Assembly: GCA_029204225.1 (NCBI GenBank)
Contig: CM055103.1
Location: 56,129,078-56,193,077 of the forward strand
DNA: 64,000 bases
Reading direction: 5' to 3'
Origin: Diphasiastrum complanatum
Lineage: Eukaryota; Streptophyta; Lycopodiopsida; Lycopodiales; Lycopodiaceae
The stretch's first letter is position 1. Each line of letters starts with the position of its first letter. Of the stretch, positions 43,464 through 53,990 are shown piece after piece. The position numbers and the translations under genes were made by a program. The notes below the pieces were generated by a model, which did not search any database, had not been told where the DNA came from, and worked only from the letters and a program-made list of their open reading frames with translations.

Positions 43464-44973
43464 TTACATATCCTCATCGGTATCAAAGGTCAGCTGAGCA
43501 GTATGGTCATGAAGAAATTGTCTCCTCTCATATGGATCCAGATGCTCAATTGATCTTCTTTTGCTCAACTCTATGCGTACACTGCTAAAGCAGATGATCT
43601 TTTGGGTACATTTTTAGAAACATAACCCAATATTTTGATAGCTATATCCCTCTTCACAAATATGATTTTGTATGTACTATTAGGATATCTATGTCCATCA
43701 CAAAGATAGGACAATGCCTTTATTGCCATTACTATAGTTCTTGCTTGTGAATAAAAGTTGTCATGTTGAATACAGATTTCAGTTTGTACAAAGTATTTCA
43801 GATAATGGCACAATGTTGAATCCTTATCGCCAACAACACCTCGGGCACCTCCTCTTCTCGTAGCAAAATCATCAACTTCAATTGTGTCTTGCAATATAAA
43901 TACAAAAATTTGTAATCAGTTAAATTTTCAGATGGATTTTCATTGAATACAATGCTAAATATGATTATAATGGAATAAGAAAATAAAAATTACCATGTCA
44001 TGCTGATCATACTCCAACAATCCTTTTCCACGCAAGTCATGCCCAACAAGAAACATATCCTCAGAAAAAATATATTGCTCTAGAGGAGGATATTTTTTTT
44101 GAAACTCAATGAACTCCTCCTCACTAGGAGCATTTGCGCCATAGGCTAGACATTGTTGCCTTGTAATTTGTAAGGCCTGCCCTCCAGACTTCCAACCACC
44201 TTCATCTTGATAGTCAATCCCTTCAATTAAATCATCATGATTGAAGTCTATTATATCCGAAATTCTGACAATGCATTGGCTAGTACAGATAGGATCTCGT
44301 CCTCTCTCATGTTTAACACATCCCCAATATCATTCAATGATAAATATGGCAGACTATTCATATGGTATACAGGAATGTCGAGCAGTGTCTTCCTTTTATC
44401 ATGTTCTTCTACATCTGATGTAGAAGATATTACCATCGACCATGACAGAGCAGGGTCATACATCGACGCCAGCCTAGCCTCTTCCTCATCACCCAATACT
44501 TCGTCTTCTAAATTTTTGTCCACATCGATTGGAAATCTCTAAGTAGATGTTCTACTTGAAGAACCAAAACCAATTAATCCGAAAGATTGGCCTTCATCAG
44601 GTATTAACGCAGATATGAAGAAAACAAAAGCTATGTTCTCAGCTATAAACCTGCATGATCTCCTATGGGATTCACAATATTGTACCACCTTCAGGCTCTC
44701 GTCAAGCTTGGTAAACTTCCTATCATGCTTGTGCTTGGCTTCAGGCTGGGCAACTATCAGTCCATGGAAATGAATACACTTCAGGCCATCAATAACAAGA
44801 GATAATTCGAGGATGCTAGTCCGAAACTTTTCGAATAATTCTAATAAGTGAGACTTGTGCTCAAGCAAAAATCTATCGACATCAAATTTAAGACGAAAAA
44901 GCGATGAAAAGTACTCAATCCTGTCTAGAACACTAGCGTCAGAGAGAAATTTATGCAGCTTGTTAGATTCCAT
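43464..44973 (-). pseudogene. Acidic two-exon protein with possible histone-fold C-terminus, element B
   Basis: ATG 44,973: MESNKLHKFLSDASVLDRIE, a helical N-terminus (FEKFRTSILELSLVIDGLKC), an acidic centre (DEVLGDEEEARLASMYD), VYHMNSLPYLSLNDIGDVLN matching A2 VYYINDDVYFTTADLCKFFD, then after a frameshift DIIDFNHDDLIEGIDYQDEG. Donor ATG|GTAATT at 43,993. The acceptor AG has become AA next to exon 2 (43,888-43,464). Exon 2: DTIEVDDFATRRGGARGVVG, STLCHYLKYFVQTEICIQHD, ARTIVMAIKALSYLCDGHRY, STYKIIFVKRDIAIKILGYV, FLHDHTAQLTFDTDEDM. The strand-helix KIIFVKRDIAIKIL after a long helix is what a histone L2-alpha3 looks like. One stop at about 44,540 and two frameshifts. Confidence 0.5.
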
Positions 44974-45855
44974 ATCGAAAATGATAGACAACACTGGATA
45001 CTGGATATCGCAGGCACGCGAGGAATGGAAACAATTCGGATCGACAGAGAGACTGTCATGTGACAGCGATATCAGACAAAACAGAATGTAACAATATCGC
45101 AGGCACGTGACGGTGTGTAGGAAAAATAGAGAAAAGTAGCAGCATCGCGTCATAGCGATATTTGGCAACTGAAACGAATATCCAATATCGTAGACATGCG
45201 AGGGAGTGATGGCAAATAAAATCAAACGTAGTGGAATCGCGTGGTTGCGATATTGCCTTGACGATCTCTGAATAGCAAAATGTTTTATGGCGTTGTTTAG
45301 CCCTTATATAGATCCCATAGATTCATCGTAGCCGTTCAAAAATCACCGTTAGATATGCGACACTTCAGAGATACGTCAAGTCCTGTAACGCATGTGAAGC
45401 ATTTATGTGAAATTTCGGCCAAATCCATAGGTGACACGTGGGTGGCTGAAAAGAGGACACGTGTATCCACATGTGTCGAGGAATTATTAATAAAATACAC
45501 GAATCAGAATTTGGCACGTGTGTGGTTGAAAATATGACACGTGTATTTGCACATGTAAAGCAATCATTAATAGGACACACCAATAAAAAATTGGCACGTG
45601 GCGTCTTTAATTTAATGCACGAAAAATCTCTCTCTATATAAGCAGAGATCGCGAATGAAAACCATTTGGCTACCGGATTCCTGAATCATTCCTTGCTCTC
45701 TCTCACGGAAACTTGATATCGGAGCCGCGCGACCATCAACAGTATTTCTGAGAATTCTGGTTGCTTTCGCGTCGCTGCGATATTGGAATCTATTGGGCTG
45801 ATATCGGAGCCGCGCGAGGATCTGCATTCAAGTAACTCATCTACGACCTAGTTGC
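44974..45855. promoter_or_regulatory. Divergent promoter with five CACGTG motifs, element B
   Basis: Outward TATA boxes TATATAAG on - (45,303-45,310) and on + (45,635-45,642) face the two genes. CACGTG occurs at 45,435, 45,458, 45,515, 45,538 and 45,595, in units of about 80 nt (GGTGACACGTGGGTGG..AGGACACGTGTAT; TTGGCACGTGTGTGG..ATGACACGTGTAT), i.e. a degenerate tandem duplication. The same motif cluster in A2 with little other similarity suggests selection on these sites. Confidence 0.7.
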
Positions 45856-47792
45856 GTGCCTGCGACCACACGTCCAAAGTCTATTGTCTCATCTGCTGGT
45901 CAAGCCACATCATCCTTGCATCCTGCAGCTACTCGGCCTCGTGCTAGGGGAACTGGCAGAAAACCCTGCCCATGGCTCAGAGATATCAGGAGGTTACAGA
46001 AGTCCACCAACCTTCTAATACCGAAAGCTCACTTCAACCGAATAGTGAGGGATGTGACAAGGTCTTTGTCTGTGGATGTCAGATGGTGCGTGACTGCAAT
46101 TGAAGCATTGCATACAGCCTATAAAGATTATCAGATTAGGTTTTTTGAAGATACTGTGCTTGTTGTTGTACACACAAAGTGGGTGGCTATCATGCCCAAG
46201 GATATGGAGCTTGTGTTTAGGCTGAGGAATCAGTACGAGAAGGTATTCAAGGCACCTCCACCTCCCCGACCAGCTCCTAGGGTTTAGACCCACTTATCAG
46301 AGGAAAAGAAAGGAGTCAAGGCCAGTGAGGTCAGGAACTAGGGCAAAAAAAAAATCAAATCAAGCCAGTTGAAGACCAGCCAACTCATGATCAAGCTAGG
46401 CCGTCTAGGGTGGAACCTGAAGAATCCCCCTCTCCTCCACCTCCGTCTAAAAGAAAATTAGTACTATCAGATGAGACCGAGTAGATGATAGGCCAGCCCC
46501 AATTGATTCTTGATACATTGAAAGGTCAAGAGGGTCTTCTTGTCAGTCCTGGTCTAAATTTTTTACTAGATTACTCTTTTGATAGTGACCTGTCTTTGGA
46601 TGTGCCGAGACACACCACAGAGGATCTGGATAAATATATAACAAAATCAATTGCTCTTTTTCCTGATAGCCCATCTCAATCAATAGGAACTGTATATAAA
46701 AATTTAGCTGTTCAATATTTGGTCGATCCCATGCTGACATTTTTTTATTCAGAGTGATACATAATTTTTGACGAGTACATAGCTAAAAAAATAAATAAAT
46801 TAGGTGGTCGCTTTGTATAGATATTCGGTCTCAAATATGAATTATTTTAATCATGTTATCTGTAAGGAGGTATTGAATAAGTCTTCGGACCTCACAAACC
46901 CAATTCTCAAAGCTGGACTCAATTATTGGGTTCAGTTGTACAAAAGCAACAGTGTTTCTGGTGTTTTTGTGCTTACTCAATTTTTTTGTCACATGCTTAA
47001 GGATGAGCAATCAGCTGCATCATGTTTACGACATATGCCATGCGACTCCAAAAATTTCGTTGTTGTGCCATACTATCAAAAGTATGTATTGTTTAATTTG
47101 AGTTGTGTGTATTGTTTTATTATATGCTTTAATTGTATTTTTTTCATTCACATATCATTGACTATTTGGTTGATTGTAGTCATCACTCGTCTATACATAT
47201 TATATCACTAAGAGTGGATGAAGCCAGTTTGTGTAATCCAAAGGTGCTGAGAATGAACTCTTTGAGATCAACACACCTCAATGTCGACATTAAGATGTAC
47301 AAAAGCATGATCATTTATTTTCCAACGAAGGCCCTATGTGTAGCAAGGCACATAGAGATAATAGACGCACAAGTAACCAATTTTTCAGTTAGTCTTTTTG
47401 TGATGCAAATTGCCATATAAAAAAATGTGAAACTAACATTTTGTATTTTGATTCTCAGTCCTCTCATCAAGTTGACTCATTCAGCTGTGGCTAGTATGCC
47501 ATTAAAAATGTAAAATGCTTTATGGACTGGTTCATCAACCAAGGGAAAAATGTCGATATACGTCAGGTAATTTGGGTTTGGATGTACATTGATTTTATTT
47601 ATATGATTTTCTACTTTTGTGTATTTGTCTAACTTGTCTATTGTTGATGATTTGCAGTTCACCTATCCGGAATTCACACAAAATGACCTATTTGAATTTC
47701 GACAAGAGATGCTTAAGATTTTTTTCTCTAATGCAACATCGGTGACAACTGATCAAGAAGCTGGGGAGCTTACACTTGAAAGAGCTCATTGA
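45856..47792 (+). pseudogene. CENH3-like histone H3 fold joined to Ulp1-like protease, element B
   Basis: Open from 45,802 without an ATG; the recognisable protein starts near 45,856 (PATTRPKSIVSSAGQATSSL). H3 fold: PCPWLRDIRRLQKSTNLLIP, KAHFNRIVRDVT, VRWCVTAIEALHTAYKDYQI, FFEDTVLVVVHTKWVAIMPK, DMELVFRLRNQYEKV. LLIPKAHF and the Trp in VRW are CENH3-like. Then a basic linker (YQRKRKESRPVRSG), a proline/acidic stretch (PEESPSPPPPSKRKLVLSDE), a TAG, MIGQPQLILDTLKGQEGLLV, and the protease over exons with good splice sites (47,180-47,372, 47,459-47,566, 47,658-47,792): His in HHSSIHIISL, Asn in VLRMNSLRSTHLN, and SSHQVDSFSCG with the catalytic Cys (47,486-47,488) intact but a TAG two codons later replacing Trp. 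It ends FTYPEFTQNDLFEFRQEM..., matching A1. Confidence 0.75.
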
Positions 47793-48305
47793 AAAGAAAT
47801 TTATATAGAAAAATAGATAAATGGTCTTATTGAAAGGCCAATACAAAAATATGTACTTCAAAAATTTACATTCAATGTGTACAAATGATGACCCTGTCGA
47901 GTCTTTTGATATTCGATTGTTGCTATTTCCATCATTTGGTATTCTATTGTTGCTATTTCAATTCTTCATTTCACTTTTCTTGAACCTGCACATGAAAACA
48001 ATGGAATTACATTTATCAATAAACAATGTGGGTTAATATAAAAGGAGCCAAAAGTTAGCAATCTAAAATTTCACAAAGAAAGTTAAGCTCACCAATATTG
48101 TAGATTTACTGATTCATCAAAGCTTTAATTTGTTTCGACAATTTCTATGCTTGACAATAAATCTTTGCATGGGATATGATCTCCTTGCCTTGCTCTAATC
48201 TGCATTAACATTGAAAATGATCTATCAATAAATCATTGTTAATAAATTACAGTCTAACAATTATATAATAGACTATTTAATACAAAAATGTACCTTTCTT
48301 CCATT

Positions 48306-49545
48306 TACTCAAAAACCATAGCTTTGAGGTATGTCAAATTGGAACATTATAAGTTCCGATCGTATATATTTTAGACTCCAATCCTCCTCCACTTCAATTG
48401 TCGCAATAACAACCTCATTTTGCTTCACCTCTATTTGCATTTGCTCTTGATGGTTCACTGTAAAATCTTGATCTAATGCTTTCCATTCATTATTACCTCT
48501 AATCCATTTTCTATAATAAAACATAAAAGAAAGCATTTGTTTTTCTATATGATATCAAAATATCATGGATGATTTTTAGCCCTACATTGAATGCTACCAT
48601 CAGTTTTCACATCCCAATGATCATCAAGGAGTTCTGATATCATTTCGTCAGTTAAATCCTTAGCAATGAACATTGTAGCTGTTTTACGAACATTACATCT
48701 AGCAAAAAAATCTACAAAAATTGCAAATGGTAAATACCAATATAGTCTATTGGTTTTTGAACCTGTGCTACATTTCATGCAATTTTGAATGTCCATAAAA
48801 AACTTCGATCTAAAACTTTTTGCTATGGTAGAATCGGGGGGAACCCATTCCTCACTTAAAAAATGTGGTAGGGTTTCTAGTTTGCCATTCAAACCATTTT
48901 TGCATGGTATGTACTAGAGAATCGTAAAAAAAATGCCAGAATCCAAAAGTGATTTTAAAGGACGATGCTTATACTGGAGTAAACCGATATCAGAATGAAT
49001 GACGTCTATGATGCCTGCAAGTGATTGTATTGGTTGCCATTTGCTTATGCTCGATGGATACAAGTTTGCAAAAGACAATATTCTATTTTAACACAAATAT
49101 ATCACAATAATGAATGTGGATCATTAACATAGAAAAACCAGCATAAGTTGCATCACATACAATTGCATTTGAGTCGATCTACGGAATTGACATCCTCCAC
49201 CATAACTTCGTTGTGCATATACACATGTTGAATCAAGACTATTGAAATGGATTGACCTCCCTTTGAAACTTTGAACTCTAAAATTCTTCATTAGTAATCC
49301 ATATTTGAATTCTTTCTTTTGCGAAATGCACCATTTGATGAGGGATGCATCACAACCCATTAAAACTTTCTGTATGTGCATGGTATCCATAATCCTTCAG
49401 AATCCCTTTCATTACAAACAGTGACCGAATTGATCGCACTACGCGGTCTTCGATTGCAAACGACCATTGCATAACAGTGCAAGATACAAAACGATTGATA
49501 ATGAACACCCAAGATACAAAACGATTGATAATGTACAAAATGATT
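48306..49545 (-). pseudogene. Fourth element gene, unknown function, element B
   Basis: On the - strand from about 49,540 with frameshifts: a block readable as CNEKDSEGLWIPCTYRKF (matching C: CNEKDSDGSWIPCIYRKFHW), MHPSSNG, and YAQRSYGG. Then 48,892-48,563: NGKLETLPHFLSEEWVPPDS, FRSKFFMDIQNCMKCSTGSK, LPFAIFVDFFARCNVRKTAT, ISELLDDHWDVKTDGSIQCR. A last exon at 48,536-48,309: WKALDQDFTVNHQEQMQIEV, VVIATIEVEEDWSLKYIRSE. No known domain recognised. Its presence in A1, B and C shows it belongs to the element; it is convergent with the protease gene. 47,793-48,305 is a non-coding spacer. Confidence 0.55.
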
Positions 49546-49811
49546 GATAACTTCAGTTAGTTGAACCATCCATGCAAGTTAGTTTAACCTCAGTTAGTTA
49601 AACTTGGGTAGTCTCTTCCCGACGAGAAACAATATATTATCCAATCACATATCTAGACTCTGCTCGGCAGGAGTTTTGAACTGGCTAAAAATATGCCTGG
49701 GAAATTGTAAAAAAAAATTGTCCGACAAACACCGTTACCGTCCTGCACACATGTAAAAATAATATTGGGACATGTGGACGTCGAATAGCTGAAAAGTCAA
49801 AAAAAAGTGTC

Positions 49812-49851
49812 TTTACAAAGGGCCCTTATAGCACTTGGACCTCCCCTAATG
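49812..49851 (-). repeat. Right terminal repeat of element B
   Basis: Ends CTCCCCTAATG. Together with the subterminal AATAGCTGAAAAGTCAAAAA it parallels the C terminus (53,480-53,539), and with more changes the A1/A3 termini. Confidence 0.7.
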
Positions 49852-50637
49852 TTTGTGTCGATATTGCTATGTTTTTCTTCATTATGTCTTACTCTCTTGT
49901 TGCTCAATCTGGTAATCTGTTCTTAGTGAATTATTATTAGTCTAGTTGTTGACAGCTAATATTTAGTCTTGTCTTTGACAACTAATTCGTGACTGATTAT
50001 CAGTTGAGCTCAGTCTAGCTCTTCACAAATCATTCATGACTATAAATTTGTCTAGCTGTTGGTGAAAAATTATTCTTTTGATGTTTTGTTAATGTTTGGC
50101 TATGTAATCAGATTGACTGTGATTTCTATCACTAACGTTCTGTTCATTTCTGATAGGCATAGTCATGCTTAGGGAAAGAGTAATATTGCTCATTCCGTTG
50201 CACACAAACACTTTTCGTTCGAGTTCGTTTCTCATTCAAGTTTTGAGTTTGCTTCTTTTCGTGTTTGTTTCTTTTTCAGCTATTTTTGTTCCTCACGCTC
50301 ACACACCCTCTTTCTCCAACAATCGCACACTTTGGCCTCATTTCAAAGATGCTATTACAATGTAATATGAGGAATGAAGTCTTGGGAAAGCATCCTATGC
50401 TATTTGGCACGTTTGGCATCTATTTACATGGCCATCTTGCTAATTATAATGCATGTGACCAAAATTGGTCAAGGTGAAATTTCAACATTTTGGCTATTTT
50501 TTGGTTAAGTATAGTACTAAACTGATCATTTGTACTGTTTTTTCTCATTCTGCATCATGTGACAATTTGTGCCGATTCCTCCAATCCTACACCTCCATGC
50601 CTAGAATGCAGAATCCCACGCTTTTGCACCAAAGTAG
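49852..50637. other. Unassigned spacer
   Basis: AT-rich with short open frames only. TGTTGCTCAATCTGG and similar phrases are not repeated elsewhere in the window. It could be the leader of the following Gypsy gag. Confidence 0.3.
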
Positions 50638-51108
50638 GATGGAGAATCTGACCCAGTTAGATTTCTCCAAGACTTTGATAATGCTTGCCGCTTCTCTGGA
50701 GACACCTCTGAAACTGAAAAGCTCAGATTATTCTCTATGGTGCTCTATGGAACTGCCAAAGGGTGGTATCTCAACCTCGAAGCTCCTGATCTCGCTTCTT
50801 GGACTACTCTCAAAGACACTCTCATCAAGTGTTTCAGATCTTCTAAATTGACTCAGATCCCATTCATCCAAATCACACATATTAAGATGCATTGCAAAGA
50901 GTCTACTAGAAGCTACATTGAGCGTTTTAAATGCCTCAAGGTAGAATGTATTGACGAGAATATCACTGAACGAATAGCTATTAAATTGTTCTTGGTTGGA
51001 CTTCCTAAAAATATCCGCCAAGAACTGAAACCAATTGACCTTTATGATCAACTTAAGGACCTTTATGATCAACTTAAGGATGTAATGACCGATGACAGTA
51101 GCTTCTAG
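50638..51108 (+). pseudogene. Gypsy-type gag (Retrotrans_gag) fragment
   Basis: Open frame DGESDPVRFLQDFDNACRFS, EKLRLFSMVLYGTAKGWYLN, SWTTLKDTLIKCFRSSK, ESTRSYIERFKCLKVECIDE, IAIKLFLVGLPKNIRQELKP. L-x-GxAxxW followed by W..L...F...F is the signature of the capsid domain of plant Gypsy elements. A 21-bp tandem duplication repeats YDQLKDL near the end. The knuckle, protease and pol are missing; 51,109-51,479 is unassigned. Confidence 0.75.
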
Positions 51109-51479
51109 AGACATCAAAATGGGAGAAGAATTGTTTGCATATTGTGATTTCATTTAATAATGTATTGTATAGGATTTTATTGAGAAACTTGCATTACGTT
51201 GTGGCATGTTACTTATTGGATATTGTTTTGACTATGTCCAAGTTATATCCAACTATTGTGTTTGTTCACCTGACCTACAATGAAGTTCTCATGAGCTTTT
51301 GAATATTCTTAGGCATTTCCTCTCTATTGATATGAATCAAGTGTATGTTTGTTTTAAAGCGTTATATACTACTATCTTCAATTTTAATGGAGATGATTAT
51401 CTATTAATTTGGTTGTGTTCAATATCCTATCACATTCTAACCATAATTGGCACATACTTATAGGATCAAGGCTCTCACA

Positions 51480-52020
51480 ATAAACATGAAGATCAGAATA
51501 TTGATATGGAACATGAGATAAATGAGTGCAATTTTGAAAATGATGGAGATATTATTGCATCTGTGGTGCACGATACTTTTGATATAGCAAAGAATTTGCA
51601 CACCCTTGCACAAGATGACAATCCAATTTACTCTGATTTTGAAGCTTCTACATGTGAAAATGATGAGGCATCATCATTTGCTAGAATAATGGATGATGGA
51701 AAAAATCAATCTATGAGGGTTGTAAGCTTAGCAAGTTATCCACGGTATTATTATTATATAATTGAATGTAGTACATGGATGGTTATCAACGAGCTTTTGA
51801 TGTTAAAGTTTCATTTTCTCCCATTGGAAAATGAACTTCCTTTAAGTACTTACAAGGCAAAAAAGATAGTGAAGATCATTGGCCTTGAACACCATGTCAT
51901 CCAACATGTCCAAATGATTGTATTCTATATCGTGGAGAAAGAGCGAACCTTGACAATTGTCCACATTGTTCAGAGAGTCGTTCGATAGGATAGGCAACAT
52001 CCTAGCACTCGGAAAAAGGA
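51480..52020 (+). pseudogene. CACTA (En/Spm) transposase N-terminal fragment
   Basis: An acidic start (MEHEINECNFENDGDIIASV) and WMVINELLMLKFHFLPLENE, LPLSTYKAKKIVKIIGLE. After a frameshift at about 51,890 the other frame reads CHPTCPNDCILYRGERANLD, NCPHCSESRSIG. This is the conserved CACTA pattern LP.SYYEAKKIIKxLGLxYxKIHxCPNDCILYR...CPxCGxSRY. It is cut by the Copia fragment after about 52,020. It encoded the DNA-cutting enzyme of a CACTA transposon. Confidence 0.8.
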
Positions 52021-52029
52021 AAAATACTT

Positions 52030-52775
52030 GTCTAGATTAAGTCATTGTTTTTTTGCCTCTAGTTAGGCTCTTGGCACTTCTATTCAAATAAATAAAAGTT
52101 TACTTTGGCATTATAGACTTGGTCATTTGAATCATTCTTCTGTACATCAAATGTCTACTAAGCAATCCATTGTTCTTGATCTCGACTAGCCTGATAGGCT
52201 AGTCAAGTTACCTGTCTGTCAAGACTGTCTAGTCGGTAAACATGTTAGAAAACCATTTAGATCAAGCCATCAACATACTGCTAGAGGATTACTAGATGTT
52301 GTACATACAAATATTTGTGGCCCAATGCAGAATTCTTCACTGAAGGATGCAAAGTATTTTATAACTTTTATTGATGAATTTTCCAGAAGGACTATGGTTT
52401 ATTTTATCAAGAAGAAATCAAAAGCTTTCAATTGCTTCAAAATATTCAAGGAGCGTGGAGAGAAATAGACTGGTAAGACAATCAAAGCCTTGAGGTTGGA
52501 TAATGGTGGAGAATACATTTCTATTGAATTCAAGGAGTACTGCCAGAGCCAAGGCATTGAACAACAGTTTATCACTCCTTATTCGCCTTAGCCTAATGGC
52601 TTAGCTGAGAGAAAGAATCATACCGTGGTCGAGTCAGCCAAATGCGTGCTGGCACACGCATCTTTGCCAAAGAGCTTCTGGGCTGAAGCTGTCTCTAGTG
52701 CAGCCTACATCTAGAACAGATGTTCGACCAAGGCCCTCTCAGACAAAACACCACTTGAGATTTGGACAGGCTCTA
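52030..52775 (+). pseudogene. Copia GAG-pre-integrase and integrase fragment
   Basis: LLWHYRLGHLNHSSVHQMST, CQDCLVGKHVRKPFRSS, VVHTNICGPMQN (first Asp replaced by Asn), YFITFIDEFSRRTMVYFIKK, ALRLDNGGEYISIEFKEYC (second Asp present), PNGLAERKNHTVVESAK (Glu present), SFWAEAVSSAAYI, TPLEIWTGSKS. At least four in-frame stops. The 3' end joins the transposon C fragment at about 52,776. Confidence 0.85.
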
Positions 52776-53539
52776 AAAGCAAAAAATTCTCCAAAATTTA
52801 CAATTGCATTTGAGTCTGTCATTTGAACTTACGCCTTCCACTCTAATTTCCTTATGCATGTAGACATGTTGAACCAAGACCTCTGAAATGGATCGACCTT
52901 CGGGTGAAACTTTGAAGTATAAAATTCTAGCTTTCCAAAAGCTCTTATAATCCATATTTGATTTTCCCTTTTTACCGAAAAAACGTCTTGATGAGGGATG
53001 CATGAGAACCCAGTGAAATTTTCTATAGATACATGGTATCCAAGAGCCATCAGAGTCTTTTTCATTACAAACAGAAACTAAGACAATATTGCCTCGTGGT
53101 CTACGGCTTCCGGGAGCCAGTGCAAAGCTAAAAGAAGATGAACAATAGAGTCTGAAACAAAATGTAGATGAATCAGTATGAAAATAAAAACCCAAATTCG
53201 TAATAAATGTTGGCGGTCTTTTGTAAATCATATATGTTACTCTAACTATGATTAGATCAAAATAGACTTACTTTAACCACAAGTGTTAGGTCTCGGGCAC
53301 TCAGGAAACTCACGGACAACAATTACGGTCCAATCACAAGTCAGGACCCTGTGCTATGGGAGTTTTGAATTGTATAAAAATATGACCGGAAAATTCCCAA
53401 AAAAAATTTGACCGGCAAACAACGTTACGGTCTTTCACAGATGTAAATATATATTGGGCCAAGTGTACGTTGAATAGTTGAAAAGTCAAAAACAACATCT
53501 TGACAAAAGGCCCTTTTGGTGCTCGAAACTCCTCTAATG
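52776..53539 (-). mobile_element. Terminal fragment C of the large TIR transposon, with part of its fourth gene
   Basis: The - strand open frame (53,231-52,776) includes RRPRGNIVLVSVCNEKDSDG, SWIPCIYRKFHWVLMHPSSR, RFFGKKGKSNMDYKSFWKAR, VYMHKEIRVEGVSS, aligning with the decayed 5' part of the fourth gene in B. To the right lie subterminal sequence and a terminus like those of B. The function of the protein is unknown. The rest of the element is missing. Confidence 0.65.
53498..53539 (-). repeat. Right terminal repeat of fragment C
   Basis: Ends CTCCTCTAATG at 53,539, the same last 11 nt as A1. No target duplication can be tested because the other end is absent. Confidence 0.7.
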
Positions 53540-53739
53540 ATAGGAATACACGAGAATAACATAGGCAAAAAACTCGACTATGTCAGATTAAGACATTTAG
53601 TATTCTTCACGTGTCTTCATTTCGTGACTTGTAGAAATGAACCAACTGAATGACAGGCGAATAAACTGACTCTACAAAAATACAAAGAGTTTTCACAAAG
53701 TAGGCAATTGGGGATTTGGGATATAGAATTTGGTGTATG

Positions 53740-53990
53740 ATGTACAGGGTTTAGGGTTTAGGGATTAGTTTTCTTGCTTTCCTAGTTGTGGATTAGATTT
53801 CATGTTTTCTTGTGGATTAATGTAGGAGCTAGCATTCAAGTAAACTAAATAGGCTAGAAATGTGGCATAAATCTTGCATATTCTCTAACATTCTAGTTCT
53901 TGATGTTCTTGGGATGTCTAAGAATCAAAAGACTGGTTGGTTTCTTGATTCTTGGACTTCTAACATCGTTTTAGTAATATTGGGAGAATT
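53740..53990. repeat. LTR-like fragment related to 20,690-20,900
   Basis: Shares TTTCTTG..GTTGTGGATTAGAT, AAGTAAACTA..AGGCT, TCTTGGGATGTCTAAGAATC and the run to GGACTTCTAACA with diverged spacing. A telobox-like GGGTTTAGGGTTTAGGG lies at 53,747-53,763. Confidence 0.55.

Larger units (their letters stand above)
42300..49851. mobile_element. Large TIR DNA transposon, diverged relative B (left end lost)
   Basis: Order: transposase (+), possible histone-fold gene (-), CENH3-like/Ulp1 gene (+), unknown gene (-), right terminus CTCCCCTAATG at 49,851. It is the mirror of A1 in layout, with the same intron positions where they can be compared. Protein similarity to the A copies is limited to motifs and scattered residues, so A and B separated long ago while keeping the same four genes and a CACGTG-rich divergent promoter. 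This argues that all four genes are functional parts of the element. Confidence 0.8.

Noticed and set aside
43571-43894. Histone H4 reading of ATRRGG in the partner gene.
   Set aside because: The RRGG match is short and the long helix lies too far downstream for H4; the overall layout fits H2B better, and even that is tentative.
45856-46287. Ordinary host histone H3 or CENH3 gene.
   Set aside because: All four H3-like sequences sit between the same element genes, carry stops or truncations, and continue into a protease.
53746-53764. Telomere-like AAACCCT runs (also 9,190-9,209, 55,253-55,275, 58,317-58,331).
   Set aside because: Only two or three units each; teloboxes are common in plant DNA, and no tract long enough for an interstitial telomere.
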